Assembly: GCF_020858115.1 (NCBI RefSeq)
Contig: NZ_JACYMM010000002.1
Coordinates: 372,001-436,000, forward strand
Direction of reading: 5' to 3'
DNA length: 64,000 nt
Origin: Janthinobacterium sp. FW305-129
GTDB taxonomy: Bacteria > Pseudomonadota > Gammaproteobacteria > Burkholderiales > Burkholderiaceae_D
The number at the start of each line of letters is the position of its first letter. Positions within the stretch are counted from its first letter, which is position 1. A program made the position numbers and the translations under genes. The notes beneath the pieces are model-generated. The model did not search any database. It was not told the DNA's origin and saw only the letters and a list, made by a program, of their open reading frames with translations. Below, piece by piece: positions 52,527-62,723 of this stretch.

Positions 52527-53186
52527 ATGAACATGCCTGCCACCCTCATCAAGATCGCCGCACTCACTTCCCTGATCACTGCCGGCGCCGCCAACGCCGC
52601 GACCGAACTGGTCGTCAACGGCAGCTTCGAAAGCAATGCCATCAACACGCCGTTCGCGCAACTGAGCGCCGTCACAGGCTGGACTTCGTCCGTCAGCGGC
52701 AATACGGCGTTTGAAATCCAGAAGGGCGCCACGCAAGGCGGCCAGAGCGGCTTCAATCCCGTCGCCGCCGCCGGCACGCAATACCTGGAACTCAACGCCG
52801 CGCGCCTGACCTCCGTGTCGCAAGCCATCGCCACCACGGCCGGCGGCACGTATGCGCTGTCGTTTGCCTATTCGGGCCGCCCCGATACAGCGGGTGGCGC
52901 GAACAGCCTGATGAATGTCTACTGGGGTTCGACCCTGCTCACGCCAACGGCCCTGGTCGGCACCACCACCGGCGTGTGGCAAACCTACAGCCAGAACGTG
53001 ACGGCGCTCGGCTCGTCGAGCCTGCTGCGCTTCGAATCGGTCGGCCCCGTCTCCGCGCCGACCTATGGTTCCTACCTGGATAACGTCTCGGTGACGACCG
53101 CCGTGCCGGAACCGGAAAGCTACGCCATGATGCTGCTGGGCCTGGGTTTGCTGGGTTTCATGGCGCGCCGCAAGAACGCTGCCTGA
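52527..53186 (+). CDS. PEP-CTERM sorted exported protein (DUF642-like)
   Basis: 219 residues. Signal peptide ending TAGAANA, a mature part with VVNGSFESN, VTGWTSS and YLELNA-type strands as in choice-of-anchor C / DUF642 beta-sandwich proteins, and a C-terminal PEP-CTERM signal: VPEPESYAMM, a hydrophobic helix LLGLGLLGFMA and basic RRK. Such proteins are processed by exosortase and linked to extracellular matrix. The ribosome site is weak. Codon usage is normal for the region. A terminator follows. Confidence 0.88.
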   Translation: MNMPATLIKIAALTSLITAGAANAATELVVNGSFESNAINTPFAQLSAVTGWTSSVSGNTAFEIQKGATQGGQSGFNPVAAAGTQYLELNAARLTSVSQAIATTAGGTYALSFAYSGRPDTAGGANSLMNVYWGSTLLTPTALVGTTTGVWQTYSQNVTALGSSSLLRFESVGPVSAPTYGSYLDNVSVTTAVPEPESYAMMLLGLGLLGFMARRKNAA

Positions 53187-53208
53187 GCCTGACAGAGCGT
53201 CGCGAATC

Positions 53209-53242
53209 AGCCGCCCCGCCACCATGGCCGGGCGGCTTTTTT
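53209..53242 (+). terminator. Terminator after PEP-CTERM gene
   Basis: AGCCGCCC / GGGCGGCT stem with T-run. Confidence 0.88.
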
Positions 53243-53445
53243 CATGGGAAAACGGGAGCATAATTTTCAGGAAATGTTGCCAAGAAGAATTAAATTGGCG
53301 CTACAATAGGGGGTATCAAGCAATGCCAAGCATCGCTCCGCCAGGGCCCCTACCCCGCCCTGATCATCAGCACGCATTTTTTGAACAGGATGACTGGCGC
53401 TGCCGGGCCCGATTGTGCTCCCGGCACGGCCGCCACACACGCACC

Positions 53446-53895
53446 ATGTCCGCAGAAAAAACCATTACCGAAACCAGTTCCTACGGCAAGGAAACGCCCG
53501 TGGGACGTCCCGACATCGATGGCCGCGCCGGCATCTTCGTGCCCACGGCGGAATTTGACATCGACAACACCACCACCATCCGCAAGGGCGCGGGCATCGT
53601 CGGCTTCGGCAACCTCGATGGCACCCTGACCGTGTATTTCGAAGCGAACCGCTTCGACGAAAGCAATCTGCACAAGTGGGAACACAAGGCGCGCAAGGCG
53701 TATGACCGCATGGTCATGGGCGCGCCCACGGTGTCGAAGGCGAAGATCGATGCGCGCATGCTGGAACAAATCGGCATCATCGATGGCATGGGCATCAATC
53801 TCAAGCATCCGGAACGCCTGACGCACTGGCTGGCGATCTCGAACGTGCCGGACACGGCGCCGGAAGAGCCGGTGCTGCGCTGGAAAAACCGCTAA
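53446..53895 (+). CDS. Hypothetical protein
   Basis: 149 residues from ATG 53446. A longer frame begins at 53224 inside the terminator and is not credible. Soluble and charged, with IFVPTAEFDIDNTTTIRKGA and DGTLTVYFEANRFDE segments suggesting beta structure, then a basic helix (HKWEHKARKAYDRM). No family recognised and no signal peptide. The upstream 200 bp contain no obvious ribosome site. Confidence 0.6.
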   Translation: MSAEKTITETSSYGKETPVGRPDIDGRAGIFVPTAEFDIDNTTTIRKGAGIVGFGNLDGTLTVYFEANRFDESNLHKWEHKARKAYDRMVMGAPTVSKAKIDARMLEQIGIIDGMGINLKHPERLTHWLAISNVPDTAPEEPVLRWKNR

Positions 53896-54023
53896 GCGGC
53901 AGGACAGCCAGGCAGCGACGAGGTGTTGTCCTACATGGCGGCGGACATTCATCCGATGCCCAAAGGCATCAATTCATCCTATGATGAAAGCCTGACCACA
54001 CCTCACACACTCAGGAGTACGAC

Positions 54024-54140
54024 ATGTCCCGCCTCATCCCGATCAGCTTTGGCGCCTTGCAAATAGGTCTGGCAGCGGCGGCGATGTACATCCTGTGCTC
54101 GGCGGACGTGCTGCACCAGAGTTCCGTGTATTTCCACTGA
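54024..54140 (+). CDS. Small membrane protein, 38 residues
   Basis: ATG 54024 lies seven bases after AGGAG. The frame encodes 38 residues with one hydrophobic stretch (FGALQIGLAAAAMYILC) and ends at TGA 54138-54140. The good ribosome site and hydrophobicity support a real small protein. Function unknown. Expression unproven. Confidence 0.45.
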   Translation: MSRLIPISFGALQIGLAAAAMYILCSADVLHQSSVYFH

Positions 54141-54186
54141 TGTCATCAGGCGCCGCCGCAGCCCGTCACCGGACAACGCGCGCCGG

Positions 54187-54570
54187 CTAGCGCCGGCCGT
54201 GGTAACGGCCATGCCCGCCCCAGCCGCCGCGGTGTCCACCGTAGCGCCCAAAGCCAAACACGAAATCGAGCCCGATCGACACGGGCGGATTGTAATAATA
54301 CGGTTGCGGCGCGTAGACGGGTGCCGGCACATATACGGGCTGCTGCACGTAGACGGGCTGTTGCTGCACATACACCGGTTCATTCGTGTATTCGACGCGC
54401 GGCGCGCTCATCACGCGGCCCGACTGCACCGGTTCGGACGAGACCGTATGCCATTCATAGGGATTGTAGGCCGCCTGTGGCGCGCGCGAACCGTAATACG
54501 CGGGCCCGGGCGGCGCCACGGCGCAGCCACCGAGGGCGGCCAGCGAGATTACTGCCAACAGGGTTTTCAT
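54187..54570 (-). CDS. Tyr/Gly/Pro-rich lipoprotein
   Basis: 127 residues with a lipoprotein signal (LAVISLAALGGC), then a proline- and tyrosine-rich region with short repeats (PVYVQQ, PVYVPAPVYAPQPYYYNPP), a GFGRYGGH stretch and a basic tail. Low complexity and surface exposure are likely. AGGAGA precedes ATG 54570. No family function is known. Confidence 0.75.
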   Translation of the reverse strand: MKTLLAVISLAALGGCAVAPPGPAYYGSRAPQAAYNPYEWHTVSSEPVQSGRVMSAPRVEYTNEPVYVQQQPVYVQQPVYVPAPVYAPQPYYYNPPVSIGLDFVFGFGRYGGHRGGWGGHGRYHGRR

Positions 54571-54726
54571 CGCAATTCTCCTCTTGTACCAATACCGATC
54601 TCTAATGAAGTACTATAAGAAATTACGCCGTGCTTTGCTGTGCTTTTACCTATTGTTACACCCCGACGCACGCCGCAACATGAAATGTCGCAATCGCGCC
54701 ACAAGCGGCGCACGCGGCATGTTTCC

Positions 54727-55299
54727 TCAGATAAATGGAATCGCACAGGTGTCGATGGCCTTGCCGGCCGCATCGTAGCGCTGCACGCACACCTGGTAGC
54801 GCACGCCGTAATCGAGCTCGACCTGCTCGACCTTGCCATACTTCAATTTCCAGCTGGGCTGCACGCGCTGCTTGCCCGCCAGGGCCGGCACATCCTGCGG
54901 TATCGCCATCGCCGTCTGCGTCTCGCCCTGGCGCGCGTCCTGGCGCCGCGCCACGTCGATCGATACGCTCAGCGCCACGTCCACGCCGCCGTCTACAAAG
55001 CTCAGCGTGGGTGCGCTGCGCTGCGCCCGCATCACGCCCCAGGCGCAAGGCGTGCCGCCGGCCTCGCACTGCTTCAATTGCGCCAGCGGGAAATATTCAG
55101 GGGCAATCTTGCCATCCTTGATGGGCCAGCTGGTGCGCACGCCGTCGCGCTTGCCCGTCAGGGGATTGTCCCAGCTCAAGCTGTTGACGACGGCGACGGT
55201 TTGTCCCGCCTGCAAGCCGACAGGCGTGCCCAGCGATGCGCAGGCGGAAAGCAGCAAGCCGGTGGCCGCCAGGGAAGAAAGTGTCAGGATGCGCTGCAT
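54727..55299 (-). CDS. Hypothetical lipoprotein
   Basis: 190 residues from ATG 55299, with GAGG nearby, and a lipobox LLLSAC. The mature part has cysteine pairs (KQCEAGGTPCAW; YQVCVQRY, DTCAIPF) and looks like a beta-rich periplasmic domain. No family recognised. It follows the TonB-C protein on the same strand, with two GC hairpins in between. Confidence 0.7.
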   Translation of the reverse strand: MQRILTLSSLAATGLLLSACASLGTPVGLQAGQTVAVVNSLSWDNPLTGKRDGVRTSWPIKDGKIAPEYFPLAQLKQCEAGGTPCAWGVMRAQRSAPTLSFVDGGVDVALSVSIDVARRQDARQGETQTAMAIPQDVPALAGKQRVQPSWKLKYGKVEQVELDYGVRYQVCVQRYDAAGKAIDTCAIPFI

Positions 55300-55391
55300 G
55301 GTAGGCCTCTTGTGGTGGGAGATCCCGAAGGTATGTTTCGAGGGTAACAGAATCGTCGGCGCCGGCGCCGTTGGCTGGCGCACATAACAAT

Positions 55392-55456
55392 ACGGGCGGC
55401 GCCCTCGCAGGCGCCGCCCGTAGCGGAGAACGCATGCCGGGAGTTATCTCCCGGCA
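55392..55456. terminator. Two tandem GC-rich hairpins
   Basis: ACGGGCGGCGCC / GGCGCCGCCCGT (12 bp, loop CTCGCA, 55392-55421) and TGCCGGGAG / CTCCCGGCA (9 bp, loop TTAT, 55435-55456). No T-runs. They may end transcription of the TonB-C gene or stabilise its 3' end. Confidence 0.55.
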
Positions 55457-55465
55457 ATATGTGGA

Positions 55466-55813
55466 TCAGTCCAGCTTCCAGGCGTAATCGACCTTGGTCC
55501 AGGTTTGCGCAGCAGCGCCATCCTTGGTGCCCGGCTTGAACTTGCACGCGGACAGAGCCTTGATGGCGGCCTTGTCCAGGTTCTTGAAGCCGCTGCTCTT
55601 CTCGATTTTCGAATCGGCAACGCTACCGTCGGCGTTGACCAGGAAGGACATCGAGACGGTGCCCTGCTCTTCGTTCATCAGCGAGGCTTTCGGATAGTCG
55701 GCCTTGCAGTTCTTGGCATCGAACGACGCCGGTACCTCGGCCGCGAAGGCGGCGGAAGAAACGGATACCAGCAAGGCTGCTGCAACACTCATCAAACGCT
55801 TATTCTCAAACAT
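55466..55813 (-). CDS. TonB C-terminal domain periplasmic protein
   Basis: 115 residues from ATG 55813. The upstream GGGGAAG is its ribosome site, so the ATG at 55825 is not the start. A Sec signal peptide (LLVSVSSAAFAAE) is followed by a TonB C-terminal fold with GTVSMSFLVNADGSVADSKIEKSSGFKNLD-like order (strand, turn, helix KAAIKALSACKF). It lacks the transmembrane and proline-rich regions of TonB, so it cannot energise transport by itself and may be a stand-alone periplasmic adaptor. Confidence 0.75.
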   Translation of the reverse strand: MFENKRLMSVAAALLVSVSSAAFAAEVPASFDAKNCKADYPKASLMNEEQGTVSMSFLVNADGSVADSKIEKSSGFKNLDKAAIKALSACKFKPGTKDGAAAQTWTKVDYAWKLD

Positions 55814-55873
55814 GTGCTTCCCCATGATTATCAGATACGGTAATTACGATTTCCTGTGCGCTGTTGGCCGCGC

Positions 55874-57634
55874 TTAAAACTCTTCCCACTCGTCATTGCT
55901 GCTCGCCGCTGCCGCCTTGCGCGGCGCCGGGGCGGCCACGGGTGCGGCCGCTTCTACCTTGCGGGTCAGCGACTTGACCGGGCGCAATGCCGGCGCCGGC
56001 TTGCGCGCGGCCACTGGCGCCGCGGCGGCGGCCACGGGGGCCGGCACGTACGCCGCCGGCTTCTCTTCGCCTTCGACCAGCTTGAAGATGCTGACCACGT
56101 GGGCCAGTTCGGCCGCCTGGTCCTGCAAGCTTTGCGCCGCGGCGGCTGCCTGCTCCACCAGGGCCGCATTTTGCTGCGTCATGCCATCCATTTCGATGAT
56201 CGACAGGTTGACCTGCTCGATGCCGGCGCTTTGTTCCTGGCTGGCACTGGCGATCTCGCTCATGATGTCGGTGACGCGGCGCACGCTGTCGACCACTTCG
56301 CCCATCGTCACGCCGGCCTGGCCCACCAAACGCGTGCCGCGTTCCGTCTTCTCGGCCGAATCGTCGATGAGGATCTTGATTTCTTTCGCGGCGCCAGCGG
56401 AGCGCTGGGCCAGGTTGCGCACTTCCGACGCCACCACGGCAAAGCCGCGGCCTTGTTCGCCGGCACGTGCCGCTTCCACGGCCGCGTTCAGCGCCAGAAT
56501 ATTCGTCTGGAAGGCGATGCCGTCGATCACGCCGATGATGTCGACAATTTTCTTCGCCGATTCATTGATCGAGCTCATGGTGTCAACCACTTGCGAGACC
56601 ACGGAGCCGCCTTTCAGGGCCACGTCCGACGCGGTGGCGGCCAGTTTATTGGCTTCGCGCGCATTGTCCGCATTCTGTTTCACGGTCGAGGTCAGCTCTT
56701 CCATGGCCGACGCCGTTTTTTCCAGCGCGCTGGCCTGCATTTCCGTACGCGACGACAGGTCGATATTGCCGTCGGCAATTTCGCGCGAGGCCGTGCCGAT
56801 GGTTTCCGTACCGACGCGCACCTGGCCGACGATGCCCACCAGGCTGTTGCGCATTTCCTTCATTTCCGCCAGCAGGCTGGAATTATCCGATGGCTGGGTG
56901 TGGATGCCGATCGACAGGTCGCCATTGGCGATGCTGCCGGCGATCGATGCCGTGTAGTCAGGCTCGCCGCCCAGCTGTTTCAGCAGGCCGCGGGTAATCA
57001 CCAGCGCCGCCGCCACGCCCATCGCCACGGCCAGCACGCCGAGGATGATCATGAACAGGCGCGCGCTGTCGAAGGCCTTGCGGGCATCCGATTGCATCTG
57101 CTCATTGAGCTTGTCTTCCAGCACGGCCAGTTGCTCCAGCGCTTCCATCCATTTTTTCTGTACCGGGCGGATTTCCTTGATCATCACGCGCGTGGCGCCT
57201 TCCGCATCGTTGGCCATCCACAGTGCCGACGCCTTGGCGATGGCTGGCATGGCGGCCGCCTCGTATTCCTTGATCGAGGCCAGCAAGGCTTTTTCTTCAG
57301 AGGTCGACTCGATGGCGAATTTCTCTTCGAGCTTCTTCTGCGTTTCCTGATAGGTGCTGGTCTGCGTCTTGATACGTGCCATTTCCGGCTCCATATCGCC
57401 CGCGTCCGTCATCAGGGTGAGGATGCGCAGCGAGGTGATGCGGTCGCTGACGTTGCCACGCATATCGATCACCAGGCGGGTGACGACGTTGTTGACATTG
57501 ATCACGTGATCGAGACGTTCCTGGATTTGCGCCATCCGCGCGATGCCGAGGACGGTCACGGCCACCAGCAGAACCAGTACCAGGGCGAAACCCAGGCCCA
57601 GGCGGGTACCAACCTTCATTTTTGCTAAATTCAT
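55874..57634 (-). CDS. Methyl-accepting chemotaxis protein
   Basis: 586 residues. N-terminal membrane helix, a four-helix-bundle sensor region (about 35-190), a second membrane helix ([19 protein letters not shown]), HAMP, and the signalling domain with the hairpin tip [20 protein letters not shown]. The C-terminal tail is alanine/proline-rich and ends in EWEEF, a tether pentapeptide for CheR/CheB. It detects a periplasmic signal and feeds the CheA/CheW system. The ligand is unknown. Confidence 0.92.
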   Translation of the reverse strand: MNLAKMKVGTRLGLGFALVLVLLVAVTVLGIARMAQIQERLDHVINVNNVVTRLVIDMRGNVSDRITSLRILTLMTDAGDMEPEMARIKTQTSTYQETQKKLEEKFAIESTSEEKALLASIKEYEAAAMPAIAKASALWMANDAEGATRVMIKEIRPVQKKWMEALEQLAVLEDKLNEQMQSDARKAFDSARLFMIILGVLAVAMGVAAALVITRGLLKQLGGEPDYTASIAGSIANGDLSIGIHTQPSDNSSLLAEMKEMRNSLVGIVGQVRVGTETIGTASREIADGNIDLSSRTEMQASALEKTASAMEELTSTVKQNADNAREANKLAATASDVALKGGSVVSQVVDTMSSINESAKKIVDIIGVIDGIAFQTNILALNAAVEAARAGEQGRGFAVVASEVRNLAQRSAGAAKEIKILIDDSAEKTERGTRLVGQAGVTMGEVVDSVRRVTDIMSEIASASQEQSAGIEQVNLSIIEMDGMTQQNAALVEQAAAAAQSLQDQAAELAHVVSIFKLVEGEEKPAAYVPAPVAAAAAPVAARKPAPALRPVKSLTRKVEAAAPVAAPAPRKAAAASSNDEWEEF

Positions 57635-58153
57635 TTCGGCTCTTCGTAAATGAAACTATTGATAAGGATTTTTGCCCGGCACGACAAGACGAAGGCTGCG
57701 CAACACCGGCATCCGCCCTTACCCATTGGTATGCTGGCGGTATCCGGCCGCACGCAGCCTGGGGTACTTCCTGATCTACAACAGCCCTGAAAACGCCAGT
57801 GACTGCGAATGCAAACTTGTTCCACACCCTGAATTTTTGACACTGATGATGCGAGATCAACATCAAACATTCATATGAGAAATATTTGTCTATAATCAAT
57901 TATAGGTGTAAATTTTGCCTCAAAGCAAGCAATAAGTACCTGAATAAATGGCAGATTAACTTTCTTCGGGGAAATGGCAACAACGCCGATTCTTGCCCCA
58001 TAGAAACGCCCCACGACAGTGCGGGCGTGCGCCGAAACAGCGCATTTACAACACATGGCATAGCCATATTGCATTGTTTTGGGAGGGGTGCTCAGAGGAG
58101 GGGGAAGTACGGACAATACCACTGCGCAGGTGCAGCGGTATAGACAAGTTGGA
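57635..58153. other. Gene-free region upstream of the MCP
   Basis: About 520 bp without a credible gene or recognisable motif. It holds the MCP promoter and leader and the 3' flank of the unknown gene at 58154. Confidence 0.5.
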
Positions 58154-58618
58154 TCAGCTGTCCCAGCTGCAATGCATCACATAGGCGTGGCACTCTGTGC
58201 CGAAGACAAAGACGCTCCAGATGGCGCCCAATTGGCCGGCCAGGCTGCGCTGGCCAGACAATACCAGTTGATACCAGTGGGGCTCGCCGCGCAGCAATTC
58301 GGCCAGTTCGCGCTCGAAACCGTCATATACACGCGCATCGAGCGGCTGGCGGTCCGCCTCGCTCATGGGACGAATACGCTCCAGCAGCCACTGGCGCGGC
58401 GTGCAGGCGATGCCGCTGCATGCCACGCTCTCGAGCGGCTGCAAGGACAAGCCCTCCGGCGCAATCCGCAGCACGCGGCACAGCGCATCGAGCGATGCCT
58501 GCGGCGCGACGGGTCCCAGATACTCGCAAAGAAACAGGCTGCCGTCATCCTTCAGCGCGCTGACGGCTTGCAGGTAACCATGCAACTGCTGTGCATGGGC
58601 GTGGCAGTCGCCGCTCAT
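58154..58618 (-). CDS. Hypothetical protein coupled to dusA
   Basis: 154 residues. The ATG overlaps the dusA stop by one base (TAATG), so it is translated together with dusA. Soluble, with a cysteine-containing N terminus and aromatic C terminus (GEPHWYQLVLSGQ, FVFGTECHAYVMHC). No family recognised. Coupling to a tRNA-modifying enzyme is the only functional hint. Confidence 0.6.
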   Translation of the reverse strand: MSGDCHAHAQQLHGYLQAVSALKDDGSLFLCEYLGPVAPQASLDALCRVLRIAPEGLSLQPLESVACSGIACTPRQWLLERIRPMSEADRQPLDARVYDGFERELAELLRGEPHWYQLVLSGQRSLAGQLGAIWSVFVFGTECHAYVMHCSWDS

Positions 58619-59613
58619 TACGCGGGCAGCGACAGGCGCGCAGCCGCTTCCAGCAGCAAACGGGGGTCGCCCGACGCCAGCTTCTTCGAGTCGGACAAGG
58701 TCTGGCGGAAGCCGCGCGCGCCGGGCAGGTTTTGCATCAGGCCCAGCATGTGGCGCGTCACGCTGTTCAGTTTTAATCTCCCCGCTTCCTTCTCCAGCTG
58801 CGCGCTGATATACGGAATCATCGCCTCGAGCACCTGCTCGCGCGTTTTCACGGGCGCGTCGTCGCCGTAATAGCGCTGGTCGAACTGCGCCATCACATAC
58901 GGGTTGTGGTAGGCCTCGCGGCCCAGCATCACGCCGTCCAGGTGCTGCAAATGCAGGTCGATCTCATCGAGTGTCTTGATGCCGCCGTTGATAATGAACT
59001 CGAATTGCGGAAAATCACGCTTCAAACGGTAGGCATAGTCATACTTGAGGGGCGGCACTTCGCGGTTTTCCTTCGGACTCAAGCCTTTCAGGATGGCGTT
59101 ACGCGCATGCACAATAAATGTCTTGCAGCCGGCATCGGCCACGGTGCCGACGAAATCGCGCACGAAGTCGTACGATTCGCTGTCATCGATGCCGATGCGG
59201 TGTTTCACCGTGACGTCGATGTCGACCACGTCGCGCATGGCTTTCACGCAGTCGGCCACCAGCTGCGGCTCGGCCATCAGGCAGGCGCCAAACGCGCCTT
59301 TTTGCACGCGCTCGGACGGGCAGCCGCAGTTCAGGTTGACTTCGTCATAGCCCCACTGCTGGCCCAGCTTCGCGCTGGTGGCCAGGTCTGTCGGATCGCT
59401 GCCGCCCAGCTGCAGGGCGACGGGATGCTCTTCCTCGTTGAAGCGCAGATGGCGCTCCACGTCGCCGTACACGAGCGCGCCCGTCGTCACCATCTCGGTG
59501 TAGAGCCAGGTATGACGCGTGATTTCGCGGTGGAACTTGCGGCAATGGCGGTCGGTCCAGTCCATCATGGGGGCAACGGACAGGCGGCGGGAAGGCAGGG
59601 GGGACGTAGTCAT
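58618..59613 (-). CDS. dusA: tRNA-dihydrouridine(20/20a) synthase
   Basis: 331 residues. FMN-dependent reductase of uridine 20/20a in tRNA. SVAPMMDWTDRHCRKF at the N terminus, the catalytic cysteine in NLNCGCPSERV, and VKHRIGIDD, GLSPKENR and INGGIKTLDE segments identify DusA rather than DusB/C. It is followed by an overlapping hypothetical gene. Confidence 0.95.
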   Translation of the reverse strand: MTTSPLPSRRLSVAPMMDWTDRHCRKFHREITRHTWLYTEMVTTGALVYGDVERHLRFNEEEHPVALQLGGSDPTDLATSAKLGQQWGYDEVNLNCGCPSERVQKGAFGACLMAEPQLVADCVKAMRDVVDIDVTVKHRIGIDDSESYDFVRDFVGTVADAGCKTFIVHARNAILKGLSPKENREVPPLKYDYAYRLKRDFPQFEFIINGGIKTLDEIDLHLQHLDGVMLGREAYHNPYVMAQFDQRYYGDDAPVKTREQVLEAMIPYISAQLEKEAGRLKLNSVTRHMLGLMQNLPGARGFRQTLSDSKKLASGDPRLLLEAAARLSLPA

Positions 59614-59649
59614 AGGATCAATAAAAACAGGTCAATACACAACAGCTTC

Positions 59650-59705
59650 TACAAACAACAAACCCGCTGCGCGCATCACCGGTTAAAGTCATGCGGCGCA
59701 GCGGG
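59650..59705 (-). terminator. Terminator after typA
   Basis: Minus-strand 10-bp stem CCCGCTGCGC / GCGCAGCGGG with a long loop, followed by TTTGTTGTTTG. Confidence 0.7.
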
Positions 59706-59745
59706 CCGAAAACGGCATGGACGTCAATCCATGCTCACGCGGGTA

Positions 59746-61578
59746 TTACGCGTCGCGCGACGCTTTTTTACGCTCGTGCTCTTTCAGGAAGCGCTTGCGC
59801 AGACGGATCGATTTCGGGGTGATTTCCACCAGTTCGTCGTCCTCGATGAATTCGACTGCGTATTCCAGCGACATCTGGATAGGCGGCACCAGGCGCACTG
59901 CTTCGTCGGTACCCGACGAACGCACGTTGGTCAGCTGCTTGCCCTTGATCGGGTTGACGACCAGGTCATTGTCGCGCGAGTGGATGCCGATGACCATGCC
60001 TTCGTAGACCGGGTCATTGTGCGACACGAACATGCGGCCGCGGTCTTGCAGTTTCCAAATCGCGTAGGCAACAGCGGCGCCGTCGTCTTGCGAGATCAGC
60101 ACGCCGTTGCGACGGCCAGCCATTTCGCCACGGGTGTTGTCGACTGGCGCGTATTCGTGGAATACGTGGCTCATCAAGCCGGTGCCGCGGGTCAGGGTCA
60201 TGAATTCGCCCTGGAAGCCGATCAGGCCACGTGCCGGGATCAGGTACTCGAGACGCACGCGGCCCTTGCCATCCGATTCCATGTTTTGCAGGTCGCCGCG
60301 ACGACGGCCCAGTTCTTCCATGACGCCGCCCTGGTTGGCTTCTTCCACGTCGACCGACAGGTTTTCAAACGGCTCGTGGCGCACGCCATCGACCATTTTG
60401 AAGACCACGCGTGGACGCGATACGGCCAGCTCGAAGCCTTCGCGACGCATGTTTTCGATCAGAATCGTCAGGTGCAGCTCGCCGCGGCCCGATACTTCGA
60501 AGATCGTGTCGTCGTCGGTCGGCGCTACGCGCAGAGCAACGTTGGCTTTCAATTCTTTTTCCAGACGGTCACGCAGTTGGCGCGAGGTAACGAACTTGCC
60601 TTCGCGGCCAGCCAGTGGCGAGTTGTTGACCATGAAGTTCATGGTCAGGGTTGGCTCGTCGACGGTCAGCATCGGCAGCGCTTCAGGCGTGTCCACTGCG
60701 CACAGGGTCGAACCGATGCCGATTTCATCGATACCGTTGATCAGGCAGATGTCGCCGGCGACGGCTTCGTCCACCAGCACGCGCTCCAGGCCCTTGAAGT
60801 TCAGCACTTGGTTGATGCGGCCTTTGATTGGCGTGGCGCCTGGGCCATTGATGACCAGCACGTCTTGACCAACTTTAACGGTACCGCGGTTGACGCGGCC
60901 AATGCCGATCTTGCCGACGTACGACGAGTAGTCCAGCGAGGTGATCTGCATTTGCAGCGGGCCTTCCGGATTGTCGTCACGCACTGGAACGTGTTCCAGG
61001 ATGGCGTCGAACATCGGCTTCATGTCGCCGCCGCGCACGTCTTCGGTCAGGCCGGCATAGCCGTTCAGGCCCGAAGCGTAAACGATAGGGAAATCCAGTT
61101 GCTCGTCGGTAGCGCCCAGCTTGTCGAACAATTCGAACGTCTGGTTGATGGCCCAGTCCGGACGTGCGCCTGGACGGTCGATCTTGTTGACGATAACGAT
61201 AGGCTTCAGACCCAGTGCCAGCGCCTTGCGCGTGACGAAACGGGTTTGCGGCATCGGGCCTTCCTGTGCATCGATCAGCAGCAGAACCGAGTCCACCATC
61301 GACAGAACACGTTCCACTTCGCCGCCGAAGTCGGCGTGGCCTGGGGTGTCGACGATGTTGATGTGGGTGCCTTCGTACTCAACGGCGCAGTTCTTCGACA
61401 GAATCGTAATGCCGCGCTCCTTTTCCAGGTCGTTCGAGTCCATGACTCGGGTGTCGACCGCTTGGTTTTCACGGAAGGTGCCGGACTGGCGCAGCAGCTG
61501 ATCCACCAGCGTGGTTTTGCCGTGGTCAACGTGGGCGATAATGGCGATATTACGAATTGCGCGTTTTGTATTTGACAT
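59746..61578 (-). CDS. typA: Ribosome-associated GTPase TypA/BipA
   Basis: 610 residues from ATG 61578 (61617 lacks a ribosome site). Translational GTPase with G1 [11 protein letters not shown]3 [11 protein letters not shown] and G4 [11 protein letters not shown], and the C-terminal BipA domain ([17 protein letters not shown]). It assists 50S assembly and stress adaptation. Normal length. Confidence 0.95.
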   Translation of the reverse strand: MSNTKRAIRNIAIIAHVDHGKTTLVDQLLRQSGTFRENQAVDTRVMDSNDLEKERGITILSKNCAVEYEGTHINIVDTPGHADFGGEVERVLSMVDSVLLLIDAQEGPMPQTRFVTRKALALGLKPIVIVNKIDRPGARPDWAINQTFELFDKLGATDEQLDFPIVYASGLNGYAGLTEDVRGGDMKPMFDAILEHVPVRDDNPEGPLQMQITSLDYSSYVGKIGIGRVNRGTVKVGQDVLVINGPGATPIKGRINQVLNFKGLERVLVDEAVAGDICLINGIDEIGIGSTLCAVDTPEALPMLTVDEPTLTMNFMVNNSPLAGREGKFVTSRQLRDRLEKELKANVALRVAPTDDDTIFEVSGRGELHLTILIENMRREGFELAVSRPRVVFKMVDGVRHEPFENLSVDVEEANQGGVMEELGRRRGDLQNMESDGKGRVRLEYLIPARGLIGFQGEFMTLTRGTGLMSHVFHEYAPVDNTRGEMAGRRNGVLISQDDGAAVAYAIWKLQDRGRMFVSHNDPVYEGMVIGIHSRDNDLVVNPIKGKQLTNVRSSGTDEAVRLVPPIQMSLEYAVEFIEDDELVEITPKSIRLRKRFLKEHERKKASRDA

Positions 61579-61731
61579 GGTCGTAGTAGTTACTGAAAAA
61601 CTGCGGAGTGCGTACAAGATGTACGAGATACCCGAATGCTAATCTATTTCCGGAACCGCGTAGTATAGCATGTTGCGTTGCAACGCTATCTAAAAATGCT
61701 GGCGGCTCCCGCAGTCGGGGACGGTTTGTTT

Positions 61732-61762
61732 AAAAAAGCGACACTGTTTGAAGAGTGTCGCT
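61732..61762 (-). terminator. Terminator after truB
   Basis: AGCGACACT / AGTGTCGCT 9-bp stem with an 8-nt loop, T-run on the minus strand. Confidence 0.9.
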
Positions 61763-61785
61763 GGGTAATATGACGTTGCTGTGAC

Positions 61786-62721
61786 TTATTGATGCGCCGT
61801 GGCAATGAGCCGTTCGGGCGCCAGGATGCTGTACTCCTGCAACTGGCCCGTGCCCAGCAATTTGGCGTCGTGATACACGCGCACCCTGCCCGGTTCGGCT
61901 GGCACGGCGACGTCTTCCTTGCCCAGCGCGATGCGCTGGCCGTGCAGGAAACGCTTGGCCAATTCTTCCGTCAGCTGGACGGCGGGGAAACTCGACAATA
62001 ATGCATCGACGGGCGCCAGCAGACTCAGCGGCGCGGCATGCGCCGTCAGCTCATCGAGCGTGACGACGCCGTCCAAAGTCAGGTTGCCGACCTGCGTGCG
62101 GCGCAAGGCGTTCAGATGGCCGCCGCAACCGAGCGCGTGGCCGATGTCTTCGCCCAGCACGCGGATATACGTACCCTTGCTGCACATCACGGACAATTTC
62201 AGGAACGGGGCTTCATAGCCGAGGAACTCGAGCTTGTGGATGGTCACCGGACGCGCTTCGCGCTCCAGCGTGATGCCTGCCCTTGCATACTCATATAGGG
62301 GCTTGCCGTCCCTTTTCAAGGCCGAGTACATGGGCGGCGTCTGCAGGATCGGCCCGCGGAACTGCGCCAGCACGGCTTCGATCTGCTCTTCGGTGACGTT
62401 GACTTCACGCGTTTCCAGCACTTCGCCTTCCGTGTCGCCCGTATCCGTCGTCTGCCCCAGGTGCACCAGGGTTTCGTAGGTCTTGTCGGCTTCCAGCAAG
62501 TCCTGCGAGAACTTCGTCGCCTCGCCAAAGCACAATGGCAGCAAGCCCGTGGCGAACGGATCCAGCGTGCCCGTATGGCCCGCCTTTTTCGCGTTCAAGA
62601 CACGCTTGGCCTTGATCAGGGCGTCGTTGCTGGACCAGCCCACGGGCTTATCGAGCAGCAAGACGCCGTCGACCAGGTCGCGCACCCGCTTGATGCCGGG
62701 CGGTTTCTTCGGTCCGGCCAC
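61786..62721 (-). CDS. truB: tRNA pseudouridine(55) synthase
   Basis: 311 residues. LLDKPVGWSSNDAL, the catalytic aspartate in GHTGTLDPFATG and CSKGTYIRVLGEDIG are diagnostic. It makes pseudouridine 55 in the tRNA T-loop. 2 bp after rbfA: infB-rbfA-truB operon. Confidence 0.95.
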   Translation of the reverse strand: MAGPKKPPGIKRVRDLVDGVLLLDKPVGWSSNDALIKAKRVLNAKKAGHTGTLDPFATGLLPLCFGEATKFSQDLLEADKTYETLVHLGQTTDTGDTEGEVLETREVNVTEEQIEAVLAQFRGPILQTPPMYSALKRDGKPLYEYARAGITLEREARPVTIHKLEFLGYEAPFLKLSVMCSKGTYIRVLGEDIGHALGCGGHLNALRRTQVGNLTLDGVVTLDELTAHAAPLSLLAPVDALLSSFPAVQLTEELAKRFLHGQRIALGKEDVAVPAEPGRVRVYHDAKLLGTGQLQEYSILAPERLIATAHQ

Positions 62722-62723
62722 TG

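Noticed and set aside
57690-57790. Possible riboswitch upstream of the chemotaxis receptor
   Set aside because: I compared it by eye with the c-di-GMP and glycine riboswitch cores and found no matching conserved segments.
58906-61575. 889-codon plus-strand open frame opposite dusA and typA
   Set aside because: It is the antisense shadow of two well-recognised housekeeping genes.
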